DNA from: Hymenobacter plasmatis
GTDB lineage: Bacteria; Bacteroidota; Bacteroidia; Cytophagales; Hymenobacteraceae
Assembly: GCF_020711255.1 (NCBI RefSeq)
Contig: NZ_JAJFAW010000015.1
Span: forward strand, 62,001 to 126,000
Length of the DNA: 64,000 nucleotides
Direction of reading: 5' to 3'
Shown here: in pieces, positions 1 through 7,484 of the stretch
How the letters are laid out: each line of letters starts with the position of its first letter
How positions within the stretch are numbered: the first letter of the stretch is position 1
Position numbers and translations under genes: made by a program
The notes under the pieces: generated by a model
Seen by the model: the letters and a program-made list of their open reading frames with translations, nothing else
Databases searched by the model: none
Told to the model about the DNA's origin: nothing

Positions 1-200
1 TCCTTGGTTTCGCCCACGAGTTTGCCGGCGTCGGTGAGGGTAATCAAGGTTTGGCAGAGGCGGGCGCCCATTTGCTCGTTGATGATGACGTTCACGGTGC
101 AGCCGGTCCAGCCGGGCACGTTGCTGTTGATGTAGCCATCGGGGGCGATGATGGCGTGGTTGCGCTTGACAACCGAGCGGGTCAGGGCCGACATTTCCAT
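1..200 (-). CDS. allE: (S)-ureidoglycine aminohydrolase, N-terminal part (truncated by window edge)
   Basis: About 66 codons are visible before the window ends. The reading frame starts at the ATG at 200, or at a second ATG two codons later (MEMSALTRS). The residues that follow (VVKRNHAIIAPDGYINSNVPGW) match the start of the AllE/YlbA cupin family, which releases ammonia from (S)-ureidoglycine to give ureidoglycolate. It lies downstream of allantoinase and allantoate amidohydrolase on the same strand, which is the order of the pathway steps. A palindromic repeat (212-287) separates it from the preceding gene. The cupin metal-binding residues are outside the window, so the call rests on the N-terminus and on context. 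Confidence 0.75.
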   Translation of the reverse strand, partial: MEMSALTRSVVKRNHAIIAPDGYINSNVPGWTGCTVNVIINEQMGARLCQTLITLTDAGKLVGETK

Positions 201-211
201 TTTTAAAGCAT

Positions 212-287
212 GTAGCGCAGACTCTGTGGTCCGCGTGTGGATTGTTCTATTGGGTTGTTCAGGCGCGGACTACAAAGTCCGCGCTAC
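212..287. repeat. Palindromic repeat, family D (tagcgcggact...agtccgcgcta)
   Basis: Two 25-base arms (212-236 and 263-287) are imperfect inverted copies around a 26-base spacer. Each arm is itself nearly palindromic (GCGGACTnnnnAGTCCGC). The same arm sequence recurs at 9571-9598 and 9634-9661. The second arm overlaps the 3' end of the allantoate amidohydrolase gene and supplies its stop codon. Confidence 0.8.
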
Positions 288-1514
288 TGAAAGTAAAAAC
301 CGGTCGGCTACGGCGATGGCGGCGGCCAGGTCGTCCAGCTCCACATTTTCCAGCGGGTTGTGGCTGATTCCTTTGTAGCAGCGGATAAATAGCATGGTGG
401 CCGGCGCCACGGCCGATACGGGCACGGCGTCGTGGCCGGCACCGCTCACCAGCGAGATGGTTTCGTAGCCGGACTCGGCGATGGCCTGGGCCAGTAGGTC
501 GTTCAGGGGCTGGCTGCAGGCCACGGGGGCAGTTTGCTGCACCAGCTTCCACACCAGCTCCACGTTGCGCTGGGCGGCAAGGCCTTCGGCGAAGTTGAGC
601 AAGGCGCGGTAGGCATCAGCGAGTTGGGCTTGGTTGGCGCTGCGCAGGTCGAGGGTGCAGGTTACCTCGCCGGGAATGACGTTGCTGGCCGAGTTACTGA
701 TGCTCAGCTTACCCACCGTGGCCACCAATCCCTGGCCGTGGGCCTGGGCAAACTGCTCGGCGGTGAGCACGAACTCGGCGGCGGCGCACAGGGCGTCCTG
801 GCGCATGTTCATGGGCACGGTGCCGGCGTGGCCGGCCATGCCCCGAAACACCAGCTCCACGCGCTGCTGCCCGGCAATAGCCGTGACCAGCGCCACGGGC
901 ACGTTGCGCTCCCAGAGCACCGGGCCCTGCTCAATGTGCATCTCAAAATAACCCATCCACTCTGCCGCCGGAATGGCATCAAGCGCCAGTTGGGAGGCAT
1001 CGCCGCCCATCACTTCGAGGGCCTGGTCCAGCGTCACACCGGCTTCGTCGCGCCGGGCCAGCAGGGCGTGGTCGAAAGCGCCGGTCACCACGGCGCTGCC
1101 CAGGTAGGTGGTGTGAAAGCGCACGCCTTCTTCGTCGCTGAAGGCAATCAGCTCAATATGAAACGGTAGGTCGGCCTGTTGGCTCTGAAGCTGCTCCAGC
1201 AAGTCGAGCCCCATGAGCACGCCCAGCGGCCCGTCGAACTTGCCGGCGTTTACCACGGTGTCTATGTGCGAGGCCAGCACGAAAGTTTTCGCGTCGGGAT
1301 TCTGGCTTTCTAGGCGGGCACGCAGGTTGCCGATGCCGTCGACGCGGGTAACGAGGCCGGCGGCCTCCATCCAGCTTTGCACCAGGTCGCGGCCGGCTAA
1401 GAACGCGGGCGTGCCGAAGGTGCGCGTCACGCCGTGCTCGTCTTCGCTGATGGCCGCCAATTGCTGAATGCGCTGCATGATTTGCTCAGCGCGCGCTGTG
1501 TATTCCTGCTGCAT
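270..1514 (-). CDS. allC: Allantoate amidohydrolase (M20-family Zn/Mn hydrolase)
   Basis: A 414-residue member of the M20 amidohydrolase family (allantoate amidohydrolase / N-carbamoyl amino acid hydrolase group). It hydrolyses allantoate to ureidoglycine, CO2 and ammonia. Visible metal-site motifs are SHIDTV (His83), FDGPLGV (Asp94), SDEEGVRF (Glu128/Glu129) and MHIEQGP (His193). A late GAGHDA motif should give the last ligand. The ATG at 1514 directly follows the stop codon of allantoinase (TGAATG), so the two genes are translationally adjacent in one operon. The last codons, encoding VARTL and stop, lie inside a dispersed palindromic repeat. beta-Ureidopropionase or hydantoin-type carbamoylase activity is the alternative from family alone; the neighbours favour allantoate. 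Confidence 0.88.
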   Translation of the reverse strand: MQQEYTARAEQIMQRIQQLAAISEDEHGVTRTFGTPAFLAGRDLVQSWMEAAGLVTRVDGIGNLRARLESQNPDAKTFVLASHIDTVVNAGKFDGPLGVLMGLDLLEQLQSQQADLPFHIELIAFSDEEGVRFHTTYLGSAVVTGAFDHALLARRDEAGVTLDQALEVMGGDASQLALDAIPAAEWMGYFEMHIEQGPVLWERNVPVALVTAIAGQQRVELVFRGMAGHAGTVPMNMRQDALCAAAEFVLTAEQFAQAHGQGLVATVGKLSISNSASNVIPGEVTCTLDLRSANQAQLADAYRALLNFAEGLAAQRNVELVWKLVQQTAPVACSQPLNDLLAQAIAESGYETISLVSGAGHDAVPVSAVAPATMLFIRCYKGISHNPLENVELDDLAAAIAVADRFLLSVARTL

Positions 1515-2855
1515 TCAGCTCCGAGTTATGATTTCGCCTTGGTTGAGGTGGGTGAACGTGGGGTGCTCATACACTTGCTTTCCCTTCAGAAAAGTCTGCT
1601 CCACTACGCCCCACAATTCCTGGCAAATGTAAGGCGACACTTTGTGTTTGTGCTGAATCATTTTCTCATGCACGACGAAGGATTTTTCAGGGCTGAGCAC
1701 GATTAAATCGGCGTCGTAGCCCACGGCAATCCGGCCTTTTTGGTGGCTCTGGCCGATGAGTTGAGCTGGATTTTCGCTGAGCCAGCGCGTCAGGTCCGGG
1801 AGCGTGGCGCCGCGCTGGCGGGCAGCAGTCCAGAGCACGGGCAGGGCCAGCTGCAGCGAGGCAATGCCGCCCCAGGCCGTGGTAAAGTCGCCGCTTTCGA
1901 GCTGCTTCAAGTCGGGCGGCGCGGGCGAGTGGTCGGTGGCTACAAAGTCGATAATACCGCTTTGCAAGGCGGCCCAGAGCTGGTCGTTGTTGGCCTTTTC
2001 GCGGATGGGCGGCGCGCACTTGAACTGTGTCTGGCCATCAGCAATGTCCTCGGCGTTGAAGTAGAGGTAGTGCTGGCCGGTTTCCACGGTCAGGTGCAGG
2101 CCCCGGGCCTTGGCAGCGGCAATAGGCGCTATGGAATTGGCCGACGACAGGTGCACAATGTGCACGGGGCAGCGGAATTCTTCGCAAAGGCGAATCATCA
2201 TCGCCACGGCCTTGTCTTCCCACTCCTTGGGCCGCGAGGCTAGGTAGTTCGGGTAAGAGCGGTGGTCGTTCTGCTTCCAGGCATCATCTTCTACCGACAG
2301 CTCGCAGTGCACCAGCAGCGGCAGCTGGTGCCGCGCCAGTATCGGCATTACCCGGCGCAAATCTTCCTCCGTGGCATTCGGAAAATCATCAATACCCGAA
2401 TGCGTCAGAAAGGCTTTGAAGCCCAATACTCCGGCCGCAATCAATGGCTCAATTTCGGCGGCGTTGCCGGGTACTACCCCTCCCCAGAAACCGACGTTGG
2501 TATGCAGCTGGCCCTTGGTGGCCGCCCGCTTTATTTCCAGATTCGCCACCGAAGTCGTGACCGGGGCCGAGTTCAGCGGCATATCGACCAGGGTGGTGAG
2601 GCCGCCGGCCAGCGCGGCGCGGGTGGCGGTATCGAAGCCTTCCCAATCGGTGCGGCCTGGCTCGTTGATGTGAACGTGTGGGTCGATGACGCCCGGCAGA
2701 ATAGCGCGGCTGCCCACGTCGACGAGCGTAGCCTCGGCTATATCGGCGTCGTGGGGCAGCAGGGCGGCAATCCGGCCGTTTTCGATAAGAATGGTGGCGG
2801 CGCGGACGCCTTCGGGCGTGACGACCCGTTGGCTGCGCAGAGCAAGGTTTGGCAT
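1515..2855 (-). CDS. allB: Allantoinase (cyclic amidohydrolase)
   Basis: 446 residues from the ATG at 2855. Allantoinase opens the hydantoin ring of allantoin to give allantoate. Metal-site features of the amidohydrolase superfamily are visible; numbering from an in-frame TTG at 2900 they are DPHVH (74-77), the carboxylated lysine in GFKAFL (Lys162), HCE (His198), VHIVHL (246-251) and TDHSP (Asp323). The ATG is preferred because the family usually begins close to the LALRSxRVV strand, and the 15 codons before it look like leader. The stop abuts the allC start. It is divergent from the urate oxidase gene across a repeat-rich gap. Dihydropyrimidinase or dihydroorotase is possible by fold, but the operon argues for allantoinase. 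Confidence 0.9.
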   Translation of the reverse strand: MPNLALRSQRVVTPEGVRAATILIENGRIAALLPHDADIAEATLVDVGSRAILPGVIDPHVHINEPGRTDWEGFDTATRAALAGGLTTLVDMPLNSAPVTTSVANLEIKRAATKGQLHTNVGFWGGVVPGNAAEIEPLIAAGVLGFKAFLTHSGIDDFPNATEEDLRRVMPILARHQLPLLVHCELSVEDDAWKQNDHRSYPNYLASRPKEWEDKAVAMMIRLCEEFRCPVHIVHLSSANSIAPIAAAKARGLHLTVETGQHYLYFNAEDIADGQTQFKCAPPIREKANNDQLWAALQSGIIDFVATDHSPAPPDLKQLESGDFTTAWGGIASLQLALPVLWTAARQRGATLPDLTRWLSENPAQLIGQSHQKGRIAVGYDADLIVLSPEKSFVVHEKMIQHKHKVSPYICQELWGVVEQTFLKGKQVYEHPTFTHLNQGEIITRS

Positions 2856-3185
2856 GAAGGAGAAGTTTGGCGCTAAATTGGGGACTTTTTCCCGGCTCAA
2901 TTAAAGGCGGAGTTGGAAGAACGTCGTGCGCTGGCAATCGTCCGTCATGCAGAGCGCAGCGAAGCATCTTTGCCGCGCTTTTTTACCGCGCCTTTTGTCA
3001 TGCTGACGAAGGAAGCATCTTATCACGTTTGAACAAGTCGTTCTGCGGTGATAAGATGCTTCCTTCGTCAGCATGACAGCCGATTGATTTGATTACTGCC
3101 GCACGCGAGATGCTTCGGCAAGCTCAGTATGACCATCTTCAGCATGACCATCTAAATACCTGCTGCCCTCTCCCACTGCTTAACT
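2856..3185. other. Repeat-rich gap between divergent purine-catabolism operons
   Basis: 330 bases between the allantoinase and urate oxidase starts. Most of it is family A palindromic repeat. No TAnnTTTG promoter or operator could be recognised for either gene. The short reading frames here lie within the repeats and are not believed. Confidence 0.6.
2943..3133. repeat. Composite palindromic repeat, family A (gtcatgc..ga....gaagcatct)
   Basis: A single arm at 2943-2970 is followed by a perfect 30-base inverted repeat (2997-3026 with 3048-3077), then a further inverted arm at 3104-3133 (cgagatgcttcggcaagctcag). The same ordered composite, with small changes, recurs near 16.3, 25.5 and 32.6 kb. 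Simpler pairs occur at 28.5 and 35.5 kb. Confidence 0.9.
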
Positions 3186-4601
3186 ATGATTCAATACGTT
3201 ACCCTGATTGCTTTAATACTGACGTTTCTGCTGCTGCTGGGCGTCATTTTCGCGTTGCAGCGCGTGGCCAAAACGCGGCCCGATGGTGGCGTGGTGGGCG
3301 AAAGCGGCTTCACACTCGAGGGCTATTCCTACGCCCTCATTTTTCTGGCCGTGGTGGCGGCCGTGGGCATTTGCTACGTGGTGGTGCGCGACACGCCCTG
3401 GGCCGGCCACATCATGGAGTGGCTCAATATTGTGGTGCGCCTCATGCACATCACCTTCGGCATTGCGTGGATTGGGGCTTCGTTCTACTTCGTGTTCCTC
3501 GAAAATGCCCTGAATCGCACCGACAACGTGCGCGAAGAGCTGGCCGGCAATCTCTGGGCCGTGCACGGCGGCGGCTTTTACTACCTCGAGAAGTACAAGT
3601 CGGCGCCCAAGGTCATTCCCAAAAGCCTGCACTGGTTTAAGTACGAGGCCTATTTCACCTGGCTCTCGGGCTTCAGCTTGCTGTTTGTGGTGTACTATTT
3701 CAACGCCAGCTCCATGTTGATTGACCCTCGGGTGCTCGACATTTCGCCGCTGGCGGGCGTGGGCATCGGGGTGGGCTCGTTTGTGGCGGCGTGGTTGGTT
3801 TATGACGGTCTGTGCCGCACGGCGCTGGTGCGCAGCCCCTGGTTCAAGGTCATTGGCTTCGCAATTGCCACGGCATTTGCCTATTTCTACGCGGAGGTAT
3901 TCAGCGCCCGGGCAGCCTACATCCACTTCGGGGCCATGCTGGGCACGCTCATGGTGGGCAACGTTTTCTTCACCATCATCCCGGCCCAGAAGGCCATGGT
4001 GAAGGCCGCCACCGAAGGCACGCCGCTAGACCCCCAGCTGGGCAAAAATGCCCTGGCCCGCTCGCTGCACAACAACTACTTCACGCTGCCCGTGCTGTTT
4101 GTGATGGTGAGCAACCACTTCCCCAGCACCTTCGGCCACTCCTACCCCTGGGCGATTCTGGCGGCCATCACGCTGGGCACGGCCGGCGTAAAGCATTGGC
4201 TCAACCTCCGCGAAAAGCACCAGACGGACACAGCCGTGTGGGTGCTGCCCGCCGCCGTAGCCCTGCTGCTGGGGGTTGTATTCGTAACGGCCCCGCCCGT
4301 CCAGGACAGCGCCGGAGCCGCCGCCAGCTGCACCCAGGAAGTGGGCATTAGCCAGGTAAACCTCATTGTGCAAAAGCGCTGCGTGCAGTGCCACTCCGCC
4401 AAGCCCACCGACGATGTATTCAAGTCGCCGCCCAACGGCGTCGTTTATGATACCCCCGAGGATATCATTCGCCTGAAGGACAAAATCATGCAGCGCGTGG
4501 TGGTAACCAAGACCATGCCCCAGAACAACAAAACCCAGATTACTCAGGAAGAACGCGACCTAATCCGGTGCTGGATTGAGCAGGGCGCCCTGAACAAGTA
4601 A
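3186..4601 (+). CDS. puuD: Membrane urate oxidase/hydroxylase with C-terminal cytochrome c domain
   Basis: 471 residues starting at ATG 3186. The first 370 or so residues carry about eight hydrophobic segments (roughly 4-24, 47-67, 78-104, 156-172, 187-207, 221-240, 247-266, 321-334, 352-369). They contain the conserved RLMHITFGIAWIG and HNNYFTLPVLFVMVSNH stretches of the PuuD membrane urate oxidase family. After the last helix comes a periplasmic-type haem-binding domain with CVQCH at 399-403 and a likely axial Met444 in KTMP. In this family urate is oxidised to 5-hydroxyisourate and electrons pass through the haem to the respiratory chain, so no H2O2 is produced. The neighbours (allantoinase, allantoate amidohydrolase, XdhC) fit this role. 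Confidence 0.88.
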   Translation: MIQYVTLIALILTFLLLLGVIFALQRVAKTRPDGGVVGESGFTLEGYSYALIFLAVVAAVGICYVVVRDTPWAGHIMEWLNIVVRLMHITFGIAWIGASFYFVFLENALNRTDNVREELAGNLWAVHGGGFYYLEKYKSAPKVIPKSLHWFKYEAYFTWLSGFSLLFVVYYFNASSMLIDPRVLDISPLAGVGIGVGSFVAAWLVYDGLCRTALVRSPWFKVIGFAIATAFAYFYAEVFSARAAYIHFGAMLGTLMVGNVFFTIIPAQKAMVKAATEGTPLDPQLGKNALARSLHNNYFTLPVLFVMVSNHFPSTFGHSYPWAILAAITLGTAGVKHWLNLREKHQTDTAVWVLPAAVALLLGVVFVTAPPVQDSAGAAASCTQEVGISQVNLIVQKRCVQCHSAKPTDDVFKSPPNGVVYDTPEDIIRLKDKIMQRVVVTKTMPQNNKTQITQEERDLIRCWIEQGALNK

Positions 4602-4689
4602 ACCAGAACATCTAACACCTTCATTCGCAAGGATGAGGGTGTCGTTCATTTCTAATTCTTCATTCCCCAATATTCATTAAACGAAGCGT

Positions 4690-5679
4690 ATGCCTGCTTC
4701 TCCGCGCGACTTGCCAGTTTGGGCGCTGGCTGCTGCCAGCTTGCGGGCGGGCGTGCCCGTGGCGCTGCTGTGCGTAGTAAGCAGCGCGGGCAGCAGTCCC
4801 GGCCGACAGGGCTTCAAGATGAGCGTGACGGCGGCGGAGACGGCCGGCTCAATCGGCGGGGGCATTATGGAGCACAAGTTTATTGAGCTGGCCCGGCAGC
4901 GGCTGCTCTCCGGCGACCTGAGCCCGGCGCTGCGGCCCCAGATTCACCGCCGCGAAGCCCCGGCCGACCGCTCGGGCATGATGTGCTCGGGCGAGCAGGA
5001 AGTGCTGCTCTGGCCCCTGGCAGTCGCCGACTTGCCCGTGGTGGCGGACATTGAAATGGCGCTACTCGCAGGCACCCGCGGCCAACTGATGCTGAGCATC
5101 GAATCGGAACTACAGTTGCTTACAGACGCTCCCAATGGCTCGGCGACTCATCCTGCCAGCGCGGCGTTTTACGATTACCAGCCGGGGCCGGAGTGGAGCT
5201 ACCGCGAGCAGCTGGGCTTTCGCGACCACGTCACCATTGTGGGCGGTGGGCATGTGAGCCTGGCTTTGTCAAAAGCCCTGGCACTGCTCGATTTTGAGCT
5301 AACCGTGCTGGACGACCGCACCGATTTGCCCACGCTGGCCACTAACGATGCAGCCCACCATCGGCGCGTCATCAGCTACGACAACGTGGCGGCTGAAATC
5401 CCCCGGGGCCCGCACCAGTACGTGGTGGTAATGACCGTGGGCTACCGCACCGATGCCCTTGTGCTGCGCCAGCTACTTAGCCTCCCCTACCGCTACCTCG
5501 GCGTGATGGGCAGCGTGGCGAAAGTTGTGGAATTGCGCCGGGGCTTGCAGGAAGACGGTTTCTCGGCTGAAGAAATTGCTCGGCTTCGCGGCCCAATTGG
5601 GCTGGCTATCAATAGCCAGACACCCGAGGAAATTGCCATTAGCATCGTTGCCGAGCTGATTCAGGTACGGCATAGGTAA
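4690..5679 (+). CDS. xdhC: XdhC-family molybdenum cofactor sulfurase/insertion factor
   Basis: 329 residues from ATG 4690. The N-terminal XdhC/CoxI domain shows SSAGSSPGRQG (31-41), GSIGGGIME (53-61) and a conserved Cys in MMCSGEQEV (Cys99). The C-terminal Rossmann fold has VGGGHVS at 184-190 followed by an acidic strand end (LDDR). XdhC proteins bind and help sulfurate the molybdenum cofactor and deliver it to xanthine dehydrogenase. No xanthine dehydrogenase subunits are in the window, so they must lie elsewhere. It is 88 bases downstream of the urate oxidase gene on the same strand and completes a xanthine-to-allantoate theme. Confidence 0.85.
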   Translation: MPASPRDLPVWALAAASLRAGVPVALLCVVSSAGSSPGRQGFKMSVTAAETAGSIGGGIMEHKFIELARQRLLSGDLSPALRPQIHRREAPADRSGMMCSGEQEVLLWPLAVADLPVVADIEMALLAGTRGQLMLSIESELQLLTDAPNGSATHPASAAFYDYQPGPEWSYREQLGFRDHVTIVGGGHVSLALSKALALLDFELTVLDDRTDLPTLATNDAAHHRRVISYDNVAAEIPRGPHQYVVVMTVGYRTDALVLRQLLSLPYRYLGVMGSVAKVVELRRGLQEDGFSAEEIARLRGPIGLAINSQTPEEIAISIVAELIQVRHR

Positions 5680-5761
5680 GCGGTTCAGAAGGTGGCTGTG
5701 GTTCCTTGAGATGCTGAGTGTTGTCTGCTATACGAAGCGCGGTGGAAACTCTGGCGGGGAA

Positions 5762-6041
5762 CCTCACCCCCAGCCCCTCTCCAAAAGAGAGGGGAGCCGG
5801 ACAATTCTCGTCTGTCATTGCGAATGGAGCGTAGCGGAATGCGGCAATCTGTCCTCTCGCTGCGACCAACCCTGGAATGTGACAACGCCCTTTCAGTAAA
5901 AAGCCCCGACACCGTGCAGCGCCGAGGCTTTTCACATTAGAAGGCGAGTCTCATTGAGAGGACGGATTGCTTCGTCCTGCGTCCTCGCAATGACAATTAT
6001 CGTCCGGCTCCCTCTCCGCCGTAGAGGGGCCGGGGGTGAGG
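5762..6041. repeat. Nested inverted repeat: family C arms outside family B arms
   Basis: Outer arms 5762-5800 and 6004-6041 (cctcacccccagcccctctc and its inverse) enclose inner arms 5813-5855 and 5955-5995 (gtcattgcga...gcaatc and its inverse). These in turn enclose a terminator-like hairpin at 5898-5932. The whole block is roughly symmetrical. Family B with a hairpin in the middle recurs at 34.63-34.78 kb, and family C recurs around a different inner repeat at 9.52-9.70 kb. Confidence 0.8.
5898..5932. terminator. Terminator-like hairpin between convergent genes
   Basis: The arms aaaaagcccc and gaggctttt form an imperfect stem with A and T runs on both sides, so it could act in both directions. 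It lies between the convergent xdhC and DUF4136 genes, at the centre of a nested repeat. Confidence 0.55.
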
Positions 6042-6072
6042 TTTTCCACGCCCGCTTGGCATCCCCCAACCC

Positions 6073-6696
6073 TCACCGGTCCGATTCTCCGGATGACTCG
6101 GTGCGGGGCAGAGAGCCATTAGCGAATTCTTCGGTGAAGACCCGGTAGCGGTCGAGGATGGAGCGGACGGAGCGGCGCAGCACGATTTCGCCCATGGGGC
6201 CTTCGGGCACGCTCACACCGGAGGCGTAGCCGTTCCATACGGCGCGGTTGGTTTTCACGTCGATGAGGGTGACGAGCAGCGTGCCTTCGGCCAGCAGCAG
6301 GCGCACGGGCTGGTAGCCCTGGCGCTCTTCCTTGGGGGTGTCGTCGGTTTCCTCAATGTTGCGCTTTATCCACTGGGTGAGGTCTTCCTGCGCAAAGCCG
6401 TGGAAGTTCATGTCGCCCTGGTACACCCGGAAGTTCACCAGCATATCGGGGCGGCGGCGGGCCAGGCGGTAGCCCTGCGCCGAGAGGCGCTGCTGAATGG
6501 CCTCACGCACCGACGTGCCCAGGCGGCTGGTATCGGCGGTGAGGCCCGAGCCGGTCACGAAATCGTAGGTGCGGTAGTGACGGAAATTGCCGCGGTAGCT
6601 GTAGTCGGAGTCAACCTTGGCTTCGCGGGTGGTCATGCAGGCCGCCAAAGCTGCCACCAGACCGATAAGAGACAGAGAGTTGATAATGCGTAACAT
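6073..6696 (-). CDS. DUF4136-type lipoprotein (paralogue 1)
   Basis: 207 residues from the ATG at 6696, where a signal peptide begins (MLRIINSLSLIGL). A lipobox follows, with the lipidation cysteine at residue 20 (LAAC). The mature part has the DUF4136 layout: DSDYSYRGNFRHYRTYDF near the N-terminus, then REAIQQRL, RPDMLVNFRVY, LVTLIDVKTNRAVWNG and VRSILDRY near the end. The family is exported and of unknown function. It is the downstream copy of a tandem pair with the gene at 6814-7425, with the same motif order. It is probably anchored to the outer membrane. Confidence 0.8.
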   Translation of the reverse strand: MLRIINSLSLIGLVAALAACMTTREAKVDSDYSYRGNFRHYRTYDFVTGSGLTADTSRLGTSVREAIQQRLSAQGYRLARRRPDMLVNFRVYQGDMNFHGFAQEDLTQWIKRNIEETDDTPKEERQGYQPVRLLLAEGTLLVTLIDVKTNRAVWNGYASGVSVPEGPMGEIVLRRSVRSILDRYRVFTEEFANGSLPRTESSGESDR

Positions 6697-6813
6697 GGCA
6701 GTGGGAATTGACGGGTGAGCAGGCTTTGCAAGTGCGAAATGACAACGTGGAACACGTACTGCCGGGCCGTGAATTGCCGGCAACTGGGTCACCCTCTTTT
6801 CCGGGTACCGGGG

Positions 6814-7425
6814 CTAGTGGCCGCCGGTTTCGGCGGCGTTGGGCGACAGGAGGTAGCCTTTGGCCAGAATGCGATACCGGTCGAAAATGGAGCGCACGGA
6901 GCGGCGCAGCACGGTTTCGGCCCGGGCGTTGTCGGGCACGTCCACGCCGGAGGCGTAGCCGTTCCAGATGGCCCGCTGCGAGCGGGCGTCTACCAGGGTC
7001 ACCATCAAGGTGCCATCGGTGAGCAGGCGGCGCACCGGGTCGTAGGTTTGGCGGCTCTGCTCGGGGGTGTCGTCGGCTTCGCCTTCGTGCTGGGCCACCC
7101 AGCGCTCCAGGTCTTCCTGGTTGTAGCCGCGCAGGTTCACGGCGCCTTCAAAAATGTGGTAGTTGACGAGTAAGTCGGGCCGTTTGGCTGCGGCCCGGTA
7201 GCCCTGCTGCTGCAGGCGCTGCTGAATGGCGTCGCGCAGCACCAGCCCCAGGCGACTGGTGTCGCTCAGAGGCCCGTAGGAGTGCACAAAATCGTAGGTG
7301 CGATACCGGCGAAAATTGCCGCTGTAGCTATAGTCTGATTCAATTCGGGCTTCCTGCATGGTAATGCAGCTGCTGAGGCCCGCACCGAGGCTAAGGGTCA
7401 AGAGAATGCGTAAAGAATTGGTCAT
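6814..7425 (-). CDS. DUF4136-type lipoprotein (paralogue 2)
   Basis: 203 residues from the ATG at 7425. A short signal peptide ends in LSSC with the lipidation cysteine at residue 20. The mature protein follows its neighbour closely (ESDYSYSGNFRRYRTYDF, LRDAIQQRLQQQGYR, RPDLLVNYHIFEG, MVTLVDARSQRAIWNGYASGV, VRSIFDRYR), so the two arose by tandem duplication and then diverged. It lies 59 bases downstream of the ABC transporter gene on the same strand and could be co-transcribed with it. No function is known for the family. Confidence 0.8.
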   Translation of the reverse strand: MTNSLRILLTLSLGAGLSSCITMQEARIESDYSYSGNFRRYRTYDFVHSYGPLSDTSRLGLVLRDAIQQRLQQQGYRAAAKRPDLLVNYHIFEGAVNLRGYNQEDLERWVAQHEGEADDTPEQSRQTYDPVRRLLTDGTLMVTLVDARSQRAIWNGYASGVDVPDNARAETVLRRSVRSIFDRYRILAKGYLLSPNAAETGGH

Positions 7426-7484
7426 AGGTAGCAGGGCACATTTGCTACGAACCAAGTTACACAAACCGTCCTGATAATCAAAGC

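Larger units (their letters stand above)
5680..6072. other. Gap between convergent genes filled by nested repeats
   Basis: 393 bases separating xdhC from the DUF4136 gene. It consists almost entirely of nested inverted repeats (families C and B) around a terminator-like hairpin. No gene is supported. Confidence 0.7.

Noticed and set aside
2943..3133. Repeated palindromes considered as a CRISPR array
   Set aside because: Units differ in length and spacing, arms are inverted rather than direct, spacers are not of constant size, and no cas gene is present.
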